Shown here: positions 23,920 to 35,456 of the stretch, piece by piece | How positions within the stretch are numbered: position 1 is the stretch's first letter | Layout: each line of letters starts with the position of its first letter | NCBI GenBank assembly: GCA_905220665.1 | Contig: CAJNAR010000168.1 | Coordinates: 682,001 to 746,000 of the forward strand | From: Albugo candida | Lineage: Eukaryota > Oomycota > Peronosporomycetes > Albuginales > Albuginaceae | Direction: 5' to 3' | DNA: 64,000 bases | Program-made: the position numbers and the translations under genes | The notes under the pieces: model-generated | What the model saw: only the letters and a program-made list of their open reading frames with translations | What the model was told of the DNA's origin: nothing | The model's database searches: none

Positions 23920-24654
23920 GGCCATCTCCTTATATTCAGTTAAGTACATTATTTCAAGTGCGTCTAATATAGCGTGACACGATGCTTTCACCAAAATCTA
24001 CACATTGGAATTGGAATGAGACTTCATACAGATCGGCCTAGAGAAAGGTTATTATCTAATCAACCAGTGCATATGGTCCAGGATGCTCAAACAAATCTGT
24101 ACTCCCTATATCAGAAAGAAATTAAGTAGATCGCATGAACTTGCACGTAAACTCGGCTGACTGCAGCATCTGGCAACATGATATGAAGAATGTGAAGTCA
24201 CTTTCTCTTCGATTGCGTTGCGGACCTCATGTGTCTATGCCCCGAATCAGGGCCGTAGTATTCATGCTTCATCGCTCTGACCTCTGGTCTCATAGCTCTC
24301 CGTCTCGACCTCAACTGACTTGGCGGGGAATTGGGCAACACAGTCTCGGTCTAAACTTATCGCTATACCATCTAACGTCTCATGAGATGCTACGTCCTCA
24401 TTCAACGTTCTGCGGGCTCACGCGTAAGATCGCAATAAGTAAGGACCAAAATTGATTGTAGGACAGATGTCCGAGCACATAGCACATTCACGCCACATCT
24501 CTCGATAGGAACATCTCTACAAAGAGTGATGCTTTGGTCCCTTTTGGTCTGACTCGGAAACTTGGTCAGTTAGAATCGGTTGGCTCAAAGTAACCGCAGC
24601 TTGAGCTATTTGTGGGCTCTGCTCACTCGCGAATCGCACAAGAAACAATTGGAG
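23920..24654 (+). other. intergenic stretch, nothing assigned
   Basis: This 735-bp gap lies between the SAC-phosphatase stop and the MINDY gene start. A 106-codon ATG ORF (24135-24455) is present but is rich in His, Arg and Ser without domain features and has no splice support, so I do not call it. An unrecognised 5' exon of the MINDY gene could lie here, since the frame is open upstream of its first ATG back to 24580. Confidence 0.4.
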
Positions 24655-26544
24655 ATGACAGACCATCCTGCATTTCTTGTATTAGATTACCTCCGATCTA
24701 AACGCATGCATGAACCAGCAAAACTGTTTGCCACAAAAGCGTCTATCGTGGACAATGACGCAGAATCATCACGAAGTGAAGACCGTAAATCGAAACTAGA
24801 GACTATCATTACCGAAAGTATGAGTCTATCCGAACAGCCTTCAAAAGAAAAAGAAGACTTTTCTTCACCATCGAATATGTGGAATCGAGCACAAATTGAG
24901 AGACTTCGAGCAGCAATAAAGAAAACCAAAACCATTTCTGACAAAGCGTCTCGATGGACAGCCATTGCTTCTCACGTGGGTGCGAGCAAAAAAGTTTGCT
25001 ATTTAAAATACAAGGAATTGAAGTCAGAATTAGGAGGGGAGAATGGAGGGTCAGCTTCCAAATCGAAAAGGAGTATCAGTGCAGCGCGAGGATTTGCGAA
25101 AGAACCAAAAGAAGAACCAATAATTTGTGATAACATCTGCCAAGATGATAACATTTTTGCAGTATCCTCAAGGATCAAAGAAGTTAGTGTTATGGTGGCT
25201 GACTCCACCCTTCTGTTGGAGAACTTTGATGAGTTTGTGCACAAATCGGAATCTCACATATCTCAGGCCTTACCGACAGGTGAAATTATGAAGCGGAATA
25301 AAGTAACACTTCCACGTGGTCGGAATATGAAGCATGATGAAGCTGATGCAATTCGCGAGATCCTGTTTTCAAGCTCATCAAAGAGAAAGATGTTTGGTCC
25401 ACACTGGGAAATGCAGGTACAATTAGCCACCATATAAATTTTGATCTCGCTGATTGTGAGGCAATTTGAGCAGGGATTTTCTTTCTCGAATGCCAAGAAC
25501 CTGCGTTACGGACTTGTACAGGTCGAAGGGGGTCCATGCGGCGTACTGGCAGTTGTGCAAGCCTACGTGATTCGATTCTTATTTGATCAGGTCAACTTTG
25601 ATGATGCATCAGTCGACTGGCAGAATGTAAGATTGCTTCATTCATTGTCAAAAAGTAAGCGCTGAAAGTGCGAGTTATCCCAGCCCGACAAAAGAACGCA
25701 AGAAAACGTATTATCATCCTCGTTGGCGCATATTTTAATACAAGCATCGCAAAACAGACGACCTCAAATTGTACTCCCTAAAGCCACAAGCGATCCCAAG
25801 TCAAAGCAATTACGATGGGTCCAGGATTTGCAGATTTTTGATTTTGATAGTGAAAGCAATCCAAAAGAAGACCTGAAAACTTTTTTCATGCAGCATGTAG
25901 AGCATTTTGCTGAGCCCAAGGGGAATGGATTGATTCTTTTCGTGCTATCAGTCATCCTATCTGCGGGTATCGACCGTATACGAAATGCTATGGATACGGG
26001 TAATTCCGAATCGTACTCATCAGCTGAATCTGGATGTTTGATTGGGAGTCATGAGTATTGCACTCAGGAACTGGTCAACTTATTGTTATGTGGTCATGCT
26101 GTAGGAAATGTGTTCGACAACATGCAGACACTCGATTCTGGTCCTTCCTCTCAGCCCATGATATTAAAAGGAATTCCTGCGAAAGGAACTGTTGGATTTC
26201 TCACACTCTTTGAGAGTTACAACTACATTCAGGTTGGTTCTTTTCTAAAGAGCCCAAAATACAACATATGGGTCATTTGCAGTGAATCGCATTATTCGGT
26301 TCTGTTCATGCCATCTCCTCATACTATAAGCAGCGATTATGACAAGTGTAGTGAGTTTGATCTCTTTTACTACGATGGATTAGCAAATCAGGAAGAGACC
26401 ATCAGGCTTACTATTACCAATTGCGCTGAACAATCCGAGCTGGTGGGAAAAAATGATGAATTGATACCACCGTTGAATCTTGTGATCAAGACGAAGTGGC
26501 CAAAGGCAATAGTTTCGTGGAATGATACGGATCCTTTACTTTAA
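24655..26544 (+). CDS. MINDY-family deubiquitinase with LisH-like and SANT-like N-terminal modules (about 591 aa)
   Basis: Exons 24655-25416, 25474-25626, 25684-26544 (57-nt introns, phases consistent). I use the first ATG after non-ATG codons in the open frame. Residues about 4-25 ([19 protein letters not shown]) look like a LisH dimerisation helix. Residues about 76-125 ([35 protein letters not shown]) look like a SANT/Myb repeat. The catalytic part carries the MINDY-3/4 signature: [16 protein letters not shown] then EGGPCGVLA with the presumed nucleophile Cys276, [11 protein letters not shown], and SHYSVLF with the presumed catalytic His508. MINDY enzymes trim K48-linked ubiquitin chains. 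LisH is known in MINDY-4; the added SANT-like repeat is unusual and suggests chromatin or ribosome association, which is inference. Confidence 0.82.
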
Positions 26545-27102
26545 AGCGATGGAAGCAGCTCATATCTTCTCTTCACTTCAAAACATTGAGGATACCGATA
26601 CAAGGCACAGATTTTGCTTCTCGATGTAAAATTTTATTCAGTTGCAATCACGGATTCTAGAGCATATAGAAACGCGATGATTCACTATCATAAAATTCAT
26701 CAGTGCATTTCTGGTTGTTGAAGTACTGTCCAAACTTCAATCTCAGGTGCAAGTGACCATCACTCTTCCAACACTCATGCCCTACTTGCAAACATTTCGT
26801 GCTATCAAGGCACCACGACAAACCAAGAAACTTGACTTTACAGCTCAGATAGCTTTGCTGTGTTATAAGTCAATGATGAAGATAGACAGATGTTTATCAA
26901 AAATGAAGTAAGCTCGCTTCCAGGCACAAGCTTCAGCTCGACCTGTCTGGATGATATTAAAAATATATCTTTATTGATGCGTTGTGACGCAGCTATTTTG
27001 TGCCGTTGCAACTAAGCATATTTTCGCCTGAGATCCCAGAACGACGATAAGAAGACTCGAGACTTGAATTACATTCCTTACCTGAGCTGCATCACAATAG
27101 CC
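26545..27102 (+). other. intergenic stretch, nothing seen
   Basis: A 558-bp gap between the converging MINDY and APC11 genes. It is AT-rich, with no ORF, RNA gene or repeat that I can support. It presumably holds the 3' untranslated regions of both genes. Confidence 0.5.
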
Positions 27103-27438
27103 TCAACTGCTCTGGAACTCCCACTCCTGCCGGCACATCGGACATGTCGACTGTGATGAATCAAGCCACTTCACTAAGCAGTGCATATGAAACGCATGTT
27201 GACAGCCGCCCCACACTATCGTACAGATTTATGAGATAGAAGGTGTTACAGAAACTAAGATGCATAACGTGCCAGGAGGACAGGCGTCTCCAGGTGAGGT
27301 ACACTCAGGACAGCATGTTTCAAAAGCATTACGACATATCCCGCAGCATTCTTCATTAATGCCCCAAGTCCAGGTCGCCACACCGTGCCAGCGTTTTATT
27401 CTGACTCGAAGGCGCTTAGCTTGCGCGATTTCTGTCAT
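27103..27438 (-). CDS. APC11: anaphase-promoting complex subunit 11, RING-H2 (92 aa)
   Basis: Two exons, 27273-27438 and 27103-27215. The protein starts MTEIAQAKRLRVRIKRWHGV and then follows APC11 almost position for position: GVATWTWG, ECCGICRNAF, CCPECTSPGDACP, VWGGCQHAFHMHC, KWLDS, CPMCRQEW. APC11 is the catalytic RING subunit that recruits the E2 to the anaphase-promoting complex and drives ubiquitination of cyclins and securin. The length (92 against about 85 residues) is normal. The intron 27216-27272 must begin with GC instead of GT, because only that junction joins DACPP to VWGG in frame and keeps the zinc-binding cysteine. An upstream in-frame ATG exists at about 27562, but the conserved N-terminus favours 27438. 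Confidence 0.92.
27216..27272 (-). other. GC-AG intron in APC11
   Basis: The 57-nt minus-strand intron begins gcacgt and ends gatag. The alternative GT donors within the exon would delete the conserved Cys-Pro of the RING or break the frame. Confidence 0.7.
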
Positions 27439-28433
27439 TGAATTGGTGTACGTCTTTTGATTGGAGGAATACAAATGCGATCGAAGCGAATCGAGGCGAT
27501 TCGTTAGATTGGAACTTGAAGCGAAACACAGTTTTCTTAAATGTATCACAGAATTTACAGGCATAGAGACTTGTGGGTTGATGCGACATGTTTATCAGGC
27601 TTCGTATCAGCAAATTATCTCGAATGACAATAGTATGAGATAAGTTCTGGCTGGAATTCCTTGGCATTCAGCAGCTATATGCATGCGTATACCTATGTCA
27701 AAGCCCTTTCTGTGAATACAATACATTAAAGAGCACACCTAGTACGTTTTGATCACCCTTGCTTTTCAACTCAAGCCGTTCCGTGTAAAAGCTTGCCCTT
27801 GGAGAGCTGTATGCCTTGTCTGCTTTATATTGATAAAGTACACGAGCATTGGTCTGATTCCACTATACAATGGGTGATATCTCTTGTGTGCGTGGCATCT
27901 CTGATATACTGATCACACTAGCGCTACGCTGCCATGTGATTGACATAGCTCGACCAGATGACGGGAAAAGCGATGCGCAGTTTATGTTCAGCCAACAGCC
28001 AATGAGTGCAATCAGCATTGTATATGCGACAAGATAAAAGGCAGTACGACTGAATCAGATCACTCCACTTGCAACTCACTATTTTCAGATGAAGCAGCAT
28101 GATATTTGTCCAGATAACAGCAAACATCATGTACTATGAACCCAATCCTGCTGCATTCGTGATTTTCCGCTCTATCATCACATATCAAGCTTCCATACTT
28201 TACTCGCTCTTTCTGTCTCGTTTCTCTTTTGATAAAAAGAAAGAAAAATTAAAACAAAGGGAAGATTGAGTGGTGAAATAGGTACCTTTCGCTTCTATGT
28301 ATCTTGTTACGCATCTCATGCGCTTATATTTTTTCTAGTTTTGCTTCACGAACGAAGTTTGTCATCAAACACAAAAAGAGCATTATTCAAAATCATCCGA
28401 CTTACGCCCATACTCATCTGACTTGACCGCTTC
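27439..28433 (+). other. divergent intergenic region, nothing assigned
   Basis: This 995-bp gap separates the divergent APC11 and 7TM-kinase genes and should contain both promoters. Only short ORFs with biased composition occur. A homopolymer-rich block (about 28225-28265) precedes the kinase gene. No RNA gene or repeat is recognised. Confidence 0.45.
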
Positions 28434-30923
28434 ATGTTCGCAACAGCCGTCGCTCAGATCATCAATCCGAATGATACAGCTTCTCATGCTTCTCCACATG
28501 TGAACAGGACGGTATCCAGTTTGTTTTCGTCTCCTCTCAGCACTATTGCACAGTACTTATTAATGAATGATGTACCGGTGCAGGGAGAATCAGAAGCGGT
28601 CATGATGGAAGCGTTTATAGCTGCACAACGCAGCTACTTTGAATCTCGATTTTACATCTTGCAGCTATTTCTGCTGGCGGGCTATGGGATTATGTTTACT
28701 CTATGCGTTATTCTCATTTGTTATATGCGATATAATCGCAGTGTCGCGTTCCGAGGAGATGCCGCAGCAGCTCGAAAAATTATACTACCAGCATTCGAAC
28801 CTCTATTGTGGATCCTTGGTGGAACTACTGGCATCTACACTGTTTACTTTTGTGTGGTTATAAGTTGCAAAGTTTTCACATCCGATATATCAAAAGTTGC
28901 AGCTGAGTTTTACTATTCGGGCCGTCAGTTTGTGTTCCTCTCGGTGATCGTGTTCATGCTACAAAAAAGTGTGTCCATACCATCATTACAGCGCACTGTA
29001 TTGACTACTTTTGTATTCTCAACGTACACGATACCAATCGTATGGTACATGTCAAAATATGGCAGCAATACCGATCTATACTACGTGACAACAATCTCAC
29101 GCGCCTTACTTCTGCTCCTGTACACATACGTCTTCATCCATCCTCCGTTAAGAGCAAGCAAGCGCACGATTAGGGAATTCTGCGCATTCGCATACCTTTA
29201 TTATACATTGTTGTTCACATACGGAGAGCTATTCCATCATTCTGTAGTCGAGGCAGGTTTCAATCTCACTTATGCAAATTTGTTATGCGGATCCTTATGC
29301 CCACTCGTGATTTGGCGGGTCTTAAAGGCAGATACCGAATATTGGCGTGGAATGGGACAGCGAGCTTGTGCTCTCCAGACTCTTTTCCGTCAGAAACACA
29401 ACATTCATGAGCGTGTTTCGTCTCAGGGACTCCATATTCTGATTGAGATGCATCGCAAGTTCATTATCGATTTTGCGTATTTAAAGTTAAAACAGCGAAT
29501 TGGAATGGGTGCAAGTGCGGTCGTGTTCAAAGGAGTACTACACTCGAGAACACCCGTTGCAATCAAAGTCTACACGCCCTCGCAATATACGGAAGAAACT
29601 GTAGCGGCATTTTCGCAAGAAGCCGCATTATCCGGCGCTTTGAAACACCCCAACATTGTCAAGTTTTATGGAATGTGTGTTTGTCCGCCGACAATCTGCT
29701 TGGTCTCTGAATTATGTCTCGGCAGCTTGGAAGATGTTACCTTGACGATAGTCAGACGTTTGCAATCTCCGTTCAGGGAGCAGTTTATCATCAATTTGAA
29801 CTACATGTTAGACGCTGCTCGGGCTGTTGCATACATTCACAGCTTTTCGCCAGCATTTGTGCATCGAGACATCAAACCGGCTAATTTTCTCGTTGATTCC
29901 GAATCTAACGTCAAATTGACAGACTTTGGAGAGTCCAGAAGTTTACCACGAGCTCAGATTGTCGGTAGCAATAGTGACCAAGGAAGCAGAGACACAAATG
30001 CTTCCGTTAGTAACAGCCATAGCAATCAAGAAAAGATAAATGTGTCATCGCAAGGAATAAAAATGACGGTTCGAGGCACAGTGGACTACATGGCACCTGA
30101 AGTAATCAATGGGAAATCTGGAGTTGCAACTTATGGGGAAGCAGCGGACGTGTATTCATTGGCCATCACGATGTGGGATATATTGTACCCCGATGTGGAA
30201 AAATTCCCAATGATCAACAAAAACCATCATTTGCAGATTTTCGACGTTGTGATGGATGGAAAGCGTCCACCGCTCGGACAGGATCTACATCCAGCAGTTT
30301 ACGATGTTATTGAAAGCGCGTGGCATGCTGACGCTAGGATGCGCCCATCTGCTCAGGAAATTGTTCGAGTGCTCGAATCCGTTCAAGGAGAAGTCCTTGG
30401 GACGTTAGCAGTACGAATAGCAACTCAAATAGAACAGGACGCAAATATACAACATGATGTTCATGGATTTACGAACAAGTGCTTTCATGCAGAAGAAGCA
30501 AGTGAAAAGCTTGAAAAACTGGGTTGCGTGGATGGCCCAGGTGAAGCCATTCGCGTCGGAAATGCGTTTATGGATGCAGGGTTCTTGCATCACATCAAGC
30601 ACAGTCAATGTTATGAGCACTCTAGCTCTCTTTACTTGTTTGATGAGAGCAGCGTCAAAGTTCAAAGCAAATTTGGTAACTTACCAAGCACACCTTCCAC
30701 AACTCACGTCTGCACCGTTACCTCGCGCTCTGATCCAAATCTACATGAAAAGAACGATTGTGAATGTCACAAATTGGGGCAAAGGTTGGAACCGACCAAG
30801 CTTTATCGCCGACGATTTCGCAAGAAAGGAAAAACAGCGCACGAGGAAAACATGCTGACCACACGTTTGCTTGTGGCAGATGGCAACTCCGAGTTTGATG
30901 GTTTCGATGAAAACCTTCGCTGA
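28434..30923 (+). CDS. seven-transmembrane receptor-like protein kinase (TKL) with DEP domain (829 aa)
   Basis: Single exon from ATG 28434. The N-terminus (1-70) is polar with N-glycosylation-like sites. Seven hydrophobic segments follow at about 75-97, 122-144, 163-178, 187-205, 218-236, 247-266 and 276-296. A kinase domain spans about 352-650 with all active-site elements: P-loop GMGASAVVFKG, VAIK (Lys378), HRDIKPAN (Asp479), DFG (497-499), and YMAPEV after an insert of about 40 residues in the activation region. Its sequence is of the tyrosine-kinase-like (TKL) group. Residues about 675-735 resemble a DEP domain, a membrane/GPCR-coupling module; a basic tail follows. Oomycetes are known for GPCR-bigrams, 7TM receptors fused to effector domains. 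The most likely role is plasma-membrane sensing with direct kinase output; the ligand is unknown. Confidence 0.9.
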   Translation: MFATAVAQIINPNDTASHASPHVNRTVSSLFSSPLSTIAQYLLMNDVPVQGESEAVMMEAFIAAQRSYFESRFYILQLFLLAGYGIMFTLCVILICYMRYNRSVAFRGDAAAARKIILPAFEPLLWILGGTTGIYTVYFCVVISCKVFTSDISKVAAEFYYSGRQFVFLSVIVFMLQKSVSIPSLQRTVLTTFVFSTYTIPIVWYMSKYGSNTDLYYVTTISRALLLLLYTYVFIHPPLRASKRTIREFCAFAYLYYTLLFTYGELFHHSVVEAGFNLTYANLLCGSLCPLVIWRVLKADTEYWRGMGQRACALQTLFRQKHNIHERVSSQGLHILIEMHRKFIIDFAYLKLKQRIGMGASAVVFKGVLHSRTPVAIKVYTPSQYTEETVAAFSQEAALSGALKHPNIVKFYGMCVCPPTICLVSELCLGSLEDVTLTIVRRLQSPFREQFIINLNYMLDAARAVAYIHSFSPAFVHRDIKPANFLVDSESNVKLTDFGESRSLPRAQIVGSNSDQGSRDTNASVSNSHSNQEKINVSSQGIKMTVRGTVDYMAPEVINGKSGVATYGEAADVYSLAITMWDILYPDVEKFPMINKNHHLQIFDVVMDGKRPPLGQDLHPAVYDVIESAWHADARMRPSAQEIVRVLESVQGEVLGTLAVRIATQIEQDANIQHDVHGFTNKCFHAEEASEKLEKLGCVDGPGEAIRVGNAFMDAGFLHHIKHSQCYEHSSSLYLFDESSVKVQSKFGNLPSTPSTTHVCTVTSRSDPNLHEKNDCECHKLGQRLEPTKLYRRRFRKKGKTAHEENMLTTRLLVADGNSEFDGFDENLR

Positions 30924-31683
30924 TCGCGCTATATGAAAAAACGCACTCGATGACTCAACGACGATATAAACAATCGACAAAATTGGGTTTCGTACAGTTC
31001 AAGCAACCCCCTTTGATTTGGGATGGTTTTGGATCTGATTGACAAAAGTAGCTTCTATGGCTTTCCCTACTGCTGTAATTGGCATTAGGATATTCTTCTC
31101 AACATTTACCATTATTGGCCCGTATGAACTTCCGACAAAGCAATAAGATCTGTCGGAATTCTGGATATCATGAAATACCTTTGTGCTCTAGGATGAAAAG
31201 TGCCGCGAAACTAGGATCACAAACTCAAGAACATCAAATATGCTGGATGAAACTATCAAAATCTCTGTAATATAATCTGATTTTTCAAAGCGTAACGGAG
31301 TGATAGTATCGGCAATAAGCTCACATATCAACTAGTGATGAGTATTGCCCCGTGAGCGATCTTATTGAATAATATAAAAGAGCAAGTCCATATAATTTGT
31401 CTAATTTGGCGACATCATTGCCGCATAAAAGCTTGTCAGCTCATTTTATGGATCGATACTGTTCTGTGTAATTTTAACCATAAAATAATAAGTCTCTGAT
31501 AGGCAATCAATACCCTCATCAGCAGCCCAACTTTCTCGACTTGAAGGCTTGTCGCAAGCACACTAATACACCCGTTGCGGGAATGCACCTACTCAACTGA
31601 TGCAAAGCATTAGATCCCTACTATGAGGAGCTGTAAATCAAAGAACGACACGTTTTCTTCTCTCTGATTGATTTCTACCAAAT
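30924..31683 (+). other. intergenic stretch, nothing assigned
   Basis: A 760-bp gap between two plus-strand genes. One 63-codon ORF (31079-31270) does not begin with ATG and has no recognisable features. The final 60 bp before exportin-4 are pyrimidine-rich, as expected of an oomycete-type 5' leader. Confidence 0.45.
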
Positions 31684-34600
31684 ATGAGCATGAAGAAAAG
31701 CTTTGTTAGCAGCCAATCAGAGCTCTTGCAAAATATGGACACATTCGAGCAAGCATGTCTTATTTTGTATGCCGCAAATCCTCCAGATCAGCTCCACCAA
31801 GCAGAAGCGTACCTTAATTCAATCGCCGATTCCTCCACATTTTTGCAAGATACGTTTCATGTGCTGCAGGTTACAACGCATAAAACTGTTCAGTTCCATT
31901 GCATCAAAATTTTCCGAGAGGATTTACTACGAAAATGGATGCAATACTCGGCTGCTGAACGTGCAGAATGGATTCGTTTGCTAACTGATTTTTTACTTTC
32001 GCAGTGTGCTCATTTGGCATCTTATGTATCGAACGCACTCCTTCAAACGATCGTGGTGTTTCAGAAACGTTCATGGCTCGAGTTCACACCGACAGAACGT
32101 TCTCAACACATTCAGGTTCCAATAAGATTATTGGAACAGAATGGAATCGGGTTTAAGACTAGCTCGGATGCACAAAACGTGCAATTAATAGCAGTGAAAT
32201 GGATCCACACTATGATACAAGAATTTGGCTCCCCATCGCGCGCACAGGTCATGCATCAACCCATTCAGACGCATATCAAGGCTCGAAGCACATTCGGGGA
32301 TGATGGCCTTCAAGCAATCGCTCAGTACTTCTTTTCGTTTTTTAGCAGATTGCTGCAAAATGGTGATGAACTCAAGCGGTGCATGAATTTATCTCTATCA
32401 GATCTTAGCTTGCAAGAGTCTGTCCAAGCTCAATTGGAACTTCTAGAGGGATCATACACCATTTGCACCGAGCTTCTGAACTGGAAAGTAAGTTCGTCAG
32501 CTACTTTACGAAATAAACAGGATAGATTGGCTTGGAGTCTAACGCCTTCAAATAACGAAGAACAAGAAGACGTTTTCCTAGAACCATGTCAATTGTGGAG
32601 AGCATGGCTCACGCAATCAGAGATTGTTTACATTGCTTTCAAATCATACGTAGACATAAGAGAGGTATCAGTTCTTACTAAGCGCAACAACTTGGCCCAT
32701 TTGGGACGACAGCTGCTGATACAATTGGCATCGTTTAGAGGTCCAATTTTCTTAAACGAAGAAATGCACCAAAATTTCATGAAAGAGGTCTTTCTGGGTA
32801 CTCTCAGTCTTGCGAGAAATCCATTGGTCAACTTGATCACAACTAACGATGTCGATGCCAAAGAAATTGCAACAAAAGAATTGATCGACATATGCCAGAT
32901 TTTATCACGATTGGTAAAAAATCTGGGCTGCAAGCTTCTTTGTGTCGATTTATGTGCTGCTTTCGGGAAGACTCTTATCGAAGAAATGGCTACACTGTGT
33001 TTGAATTTACTACAAGTATCGTCGAATGATATTCGCCATCATAGGCAATCATCTCTGCCAGTAGAAGATATGTGGTCATTAGAAGCGGTCGAAATACTAC
33101 TTGATGCGTGGGCAATGCTTTCGATCGACACATTCACAGAAGGTATGAAAAATACAGAAAATGACGGGCAGAATATGCTCTGTATAGAACACGGCGAAAT
33201 ATTAAAGCATCGACTCGACTCTGTCGTCCGGATGTATCTACACATGAAAACTGAGTTATGTTCTTTATATGCATTGACAGAAGATGAAAATGAAGAGGAA
33301 ATTGATGACGATTCAGGCAAGAGCGAGGACTATTTAGAAGTAATAGCTGTGTTGGCCCGTGTAGACGTCATGAATGTGGCCACGATACTTTTGGATATGC
33401 TGGAAGCGCTGAATATAGAACTGCACTCTTTGATTTCGCGAGAAAATGACGACATGATGACGTCCGAGATCGTATCAATATTTGAGAAGCTTCATTTTCT
33501 GGTTCGATTCACAGGGTTGTTTCTCAGTGACGATTATCTGAATGAACAACCCAGTCTTTCTATACAAATTGAGATCGCATGTCAAACGCAGACGCAAGAC
33601 GTATCCGCACATCCAGTTGTACGGCTTATCATCTTGGTGACGAAAGAATTACTCAATTATGAATGCTTACGACTCGCTCATAATCCTACCAGTCAAAAGA
33701 TGAGTCCATACTTTTTCGAGGAACTTTTCAAGACGACTTCTAGGCTCTGCGCAACTTATGTGATATGCAGTGATAAAAAGGAAAACACTGAGATGTTAAG
33801 GCTACAACGATCCGTACTGAGAGTATTTATTGTCACACCCGATTCAGATGCGGAAAATCTCGTTCAATTTCTCTTGAAGTGTGTGTTCATATGCTTGGAG
33901 AACTGGCCGACCCAAACTCTTGTCATTGAGTATGCCATCAATCTTTTAATGATTTTATCACGCACTGGGGCTTTATCGTGTGTACTGAAAACACCACAGT
34001 GGCAGTCTATCGTTCAAGCAAACGCTGAGGCTGTAACGTATGTACAATCAACTCAAAGTACAGCTACTTCGCCAACACTTAAGGCTGTGTCACGTATTCC
34101 GACCGCATTACGTGGAAGGCTGATGGAAGCTGTTTGCCGAGCTACTTGTACTTCAAGAATATGTGAATTCCAGACCGTCCAATTGGCCAAGTGTCTAGAA
34201 ACACTAAAGTCACGCCTCCGGAACCTTTTGCGATATATTGAGGACAATAAGGAGTATGCACGAAATGATCTGCTTGTGGAAGAAGAATCCATACTCCTGT
34301 TGCAGCTATATACAGGAAGCGTACTCGCTAGTCGAACGTAAGTCAAGTGACATACTCTCTCTGTGTATCGAATACTCATTTCTTGACGCAGGCACAAATT
34401 GGTGACAGAACACTGCTTAGAAGCACTCCCATACTTTGTACGGCTGACTGAAATTCTGCAGGCAAATATGCAATTGGTATATTACTGCTTGGCTTTTGTT
34501 AGAGATTTTGTTGGAGTGCATCTTGCTTATCTAAGCTCAAAAGACGCAATTAATGTATACAAGCAGTGCCAACTACTCATTCATTCATACACAAGTATCC

Positions 34601-35456
34601 ATCAAAGCAAAAGAGCGTGGACTGACACGGAAGAAGATGCCTGCAGAGATATTATTGCACTATTCCACTTGCTGAATCATCTTATCATCAATGAATGCAT
34701 CAATTTTACCGATGAAGAGTCGACCGAAGATGAGAGCAAGGAATCTACTCGAGTGCTGGCAGAAGTCGTCTTTGACGGACTCAACTGTATCATTCCTTTG
34801 ATGACGAAACAACTTATGCAATATCCAGCTCTGACTAAACATTTCTTCACGACAATTGAATATATCATTGAGTCTTATCCTGACCAAATGATGCGATTAA
34901 ATGGTGATTTTTTCGAGGAGTTGACAGAGCTCATTCTTCTTGGAATCCAACATTTCAGCGCGGACATTTCCCGAACATGTTTGCAAGCACTTGGCTCAAT
35001 GGTCACATACTACTACAAAGCCTTGGCTCATGGTCAGCCTCTTGGACCAGCCGATCACTTGAGAAAATGTGCTTTATTCTTTATGCGTGCTACCCGACTT
35101 ATTTTGGACATTAGTCTGATGCAGCAGTTCGACCCAGTCATCCTCGATCCTTGTGCAATCGCATTGTATAATTTGATTTTGATACAAAAGGTGAAGGCAA
35201 TGTTTGCAATCTTTCCGAAATCACAAGCAGTAACTGTTTATATGATTAGGCTGAATTCATTACTATTGCACAATCTATCTGCGAAGATTGCGACGATCAA
35301 GTGAAGCAGAAAATGATGCAATGTCTAAGTCAATTAGCCGAGAGCGTGGGTGAACACACTACAAATATTATATCTCTGAGAAAAAATCGTTCGGTATTCA
35401 AATCCAGCTACCACAGTTTTGTCGCAGATGCTCGCGGATATCTACAATTCCGGTAG
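31684..35456 (+). CDS. XPO4: exportin-4-like nuclear transport receptor (about 1219 aa)
   Basis: Exons 31684-34337, 34392-35190, 35250-35456 (3660 nt, phases consistent). The chain is almost all amphipathic helices (HEAT repeats). The N-terminus (FEQACLILYAANPPDQLHQAEAY; VQFHCIKIFREDLLRKW) matches importin-beta/exportin organisation, where this part contacts Ran-GTP. Overall resemblance and length are best to exportin-4 (human about 1150 residues), which exports eIF5A and other cargo and also imports some factors. The last exon encodes SSYHSFVADARGYLQFR, resembling the family C-terminus. It is easy to miss because the frame runs past the true donor at 35190 to a false stop at 35304. Acidic insert near residues 535-550. 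An alternative is another large exportin, but exportin-4 fits best. Confidence 0.8.

Noticed and set aside
35191..35304. Exportin-4 ending at the in-frame stop at 35304
   Set aside because: Splicing 35191-35249 in phase gives a longer, family-like C-terminus (SFVADARGYLQFR), so the stop lies in or after an intron.
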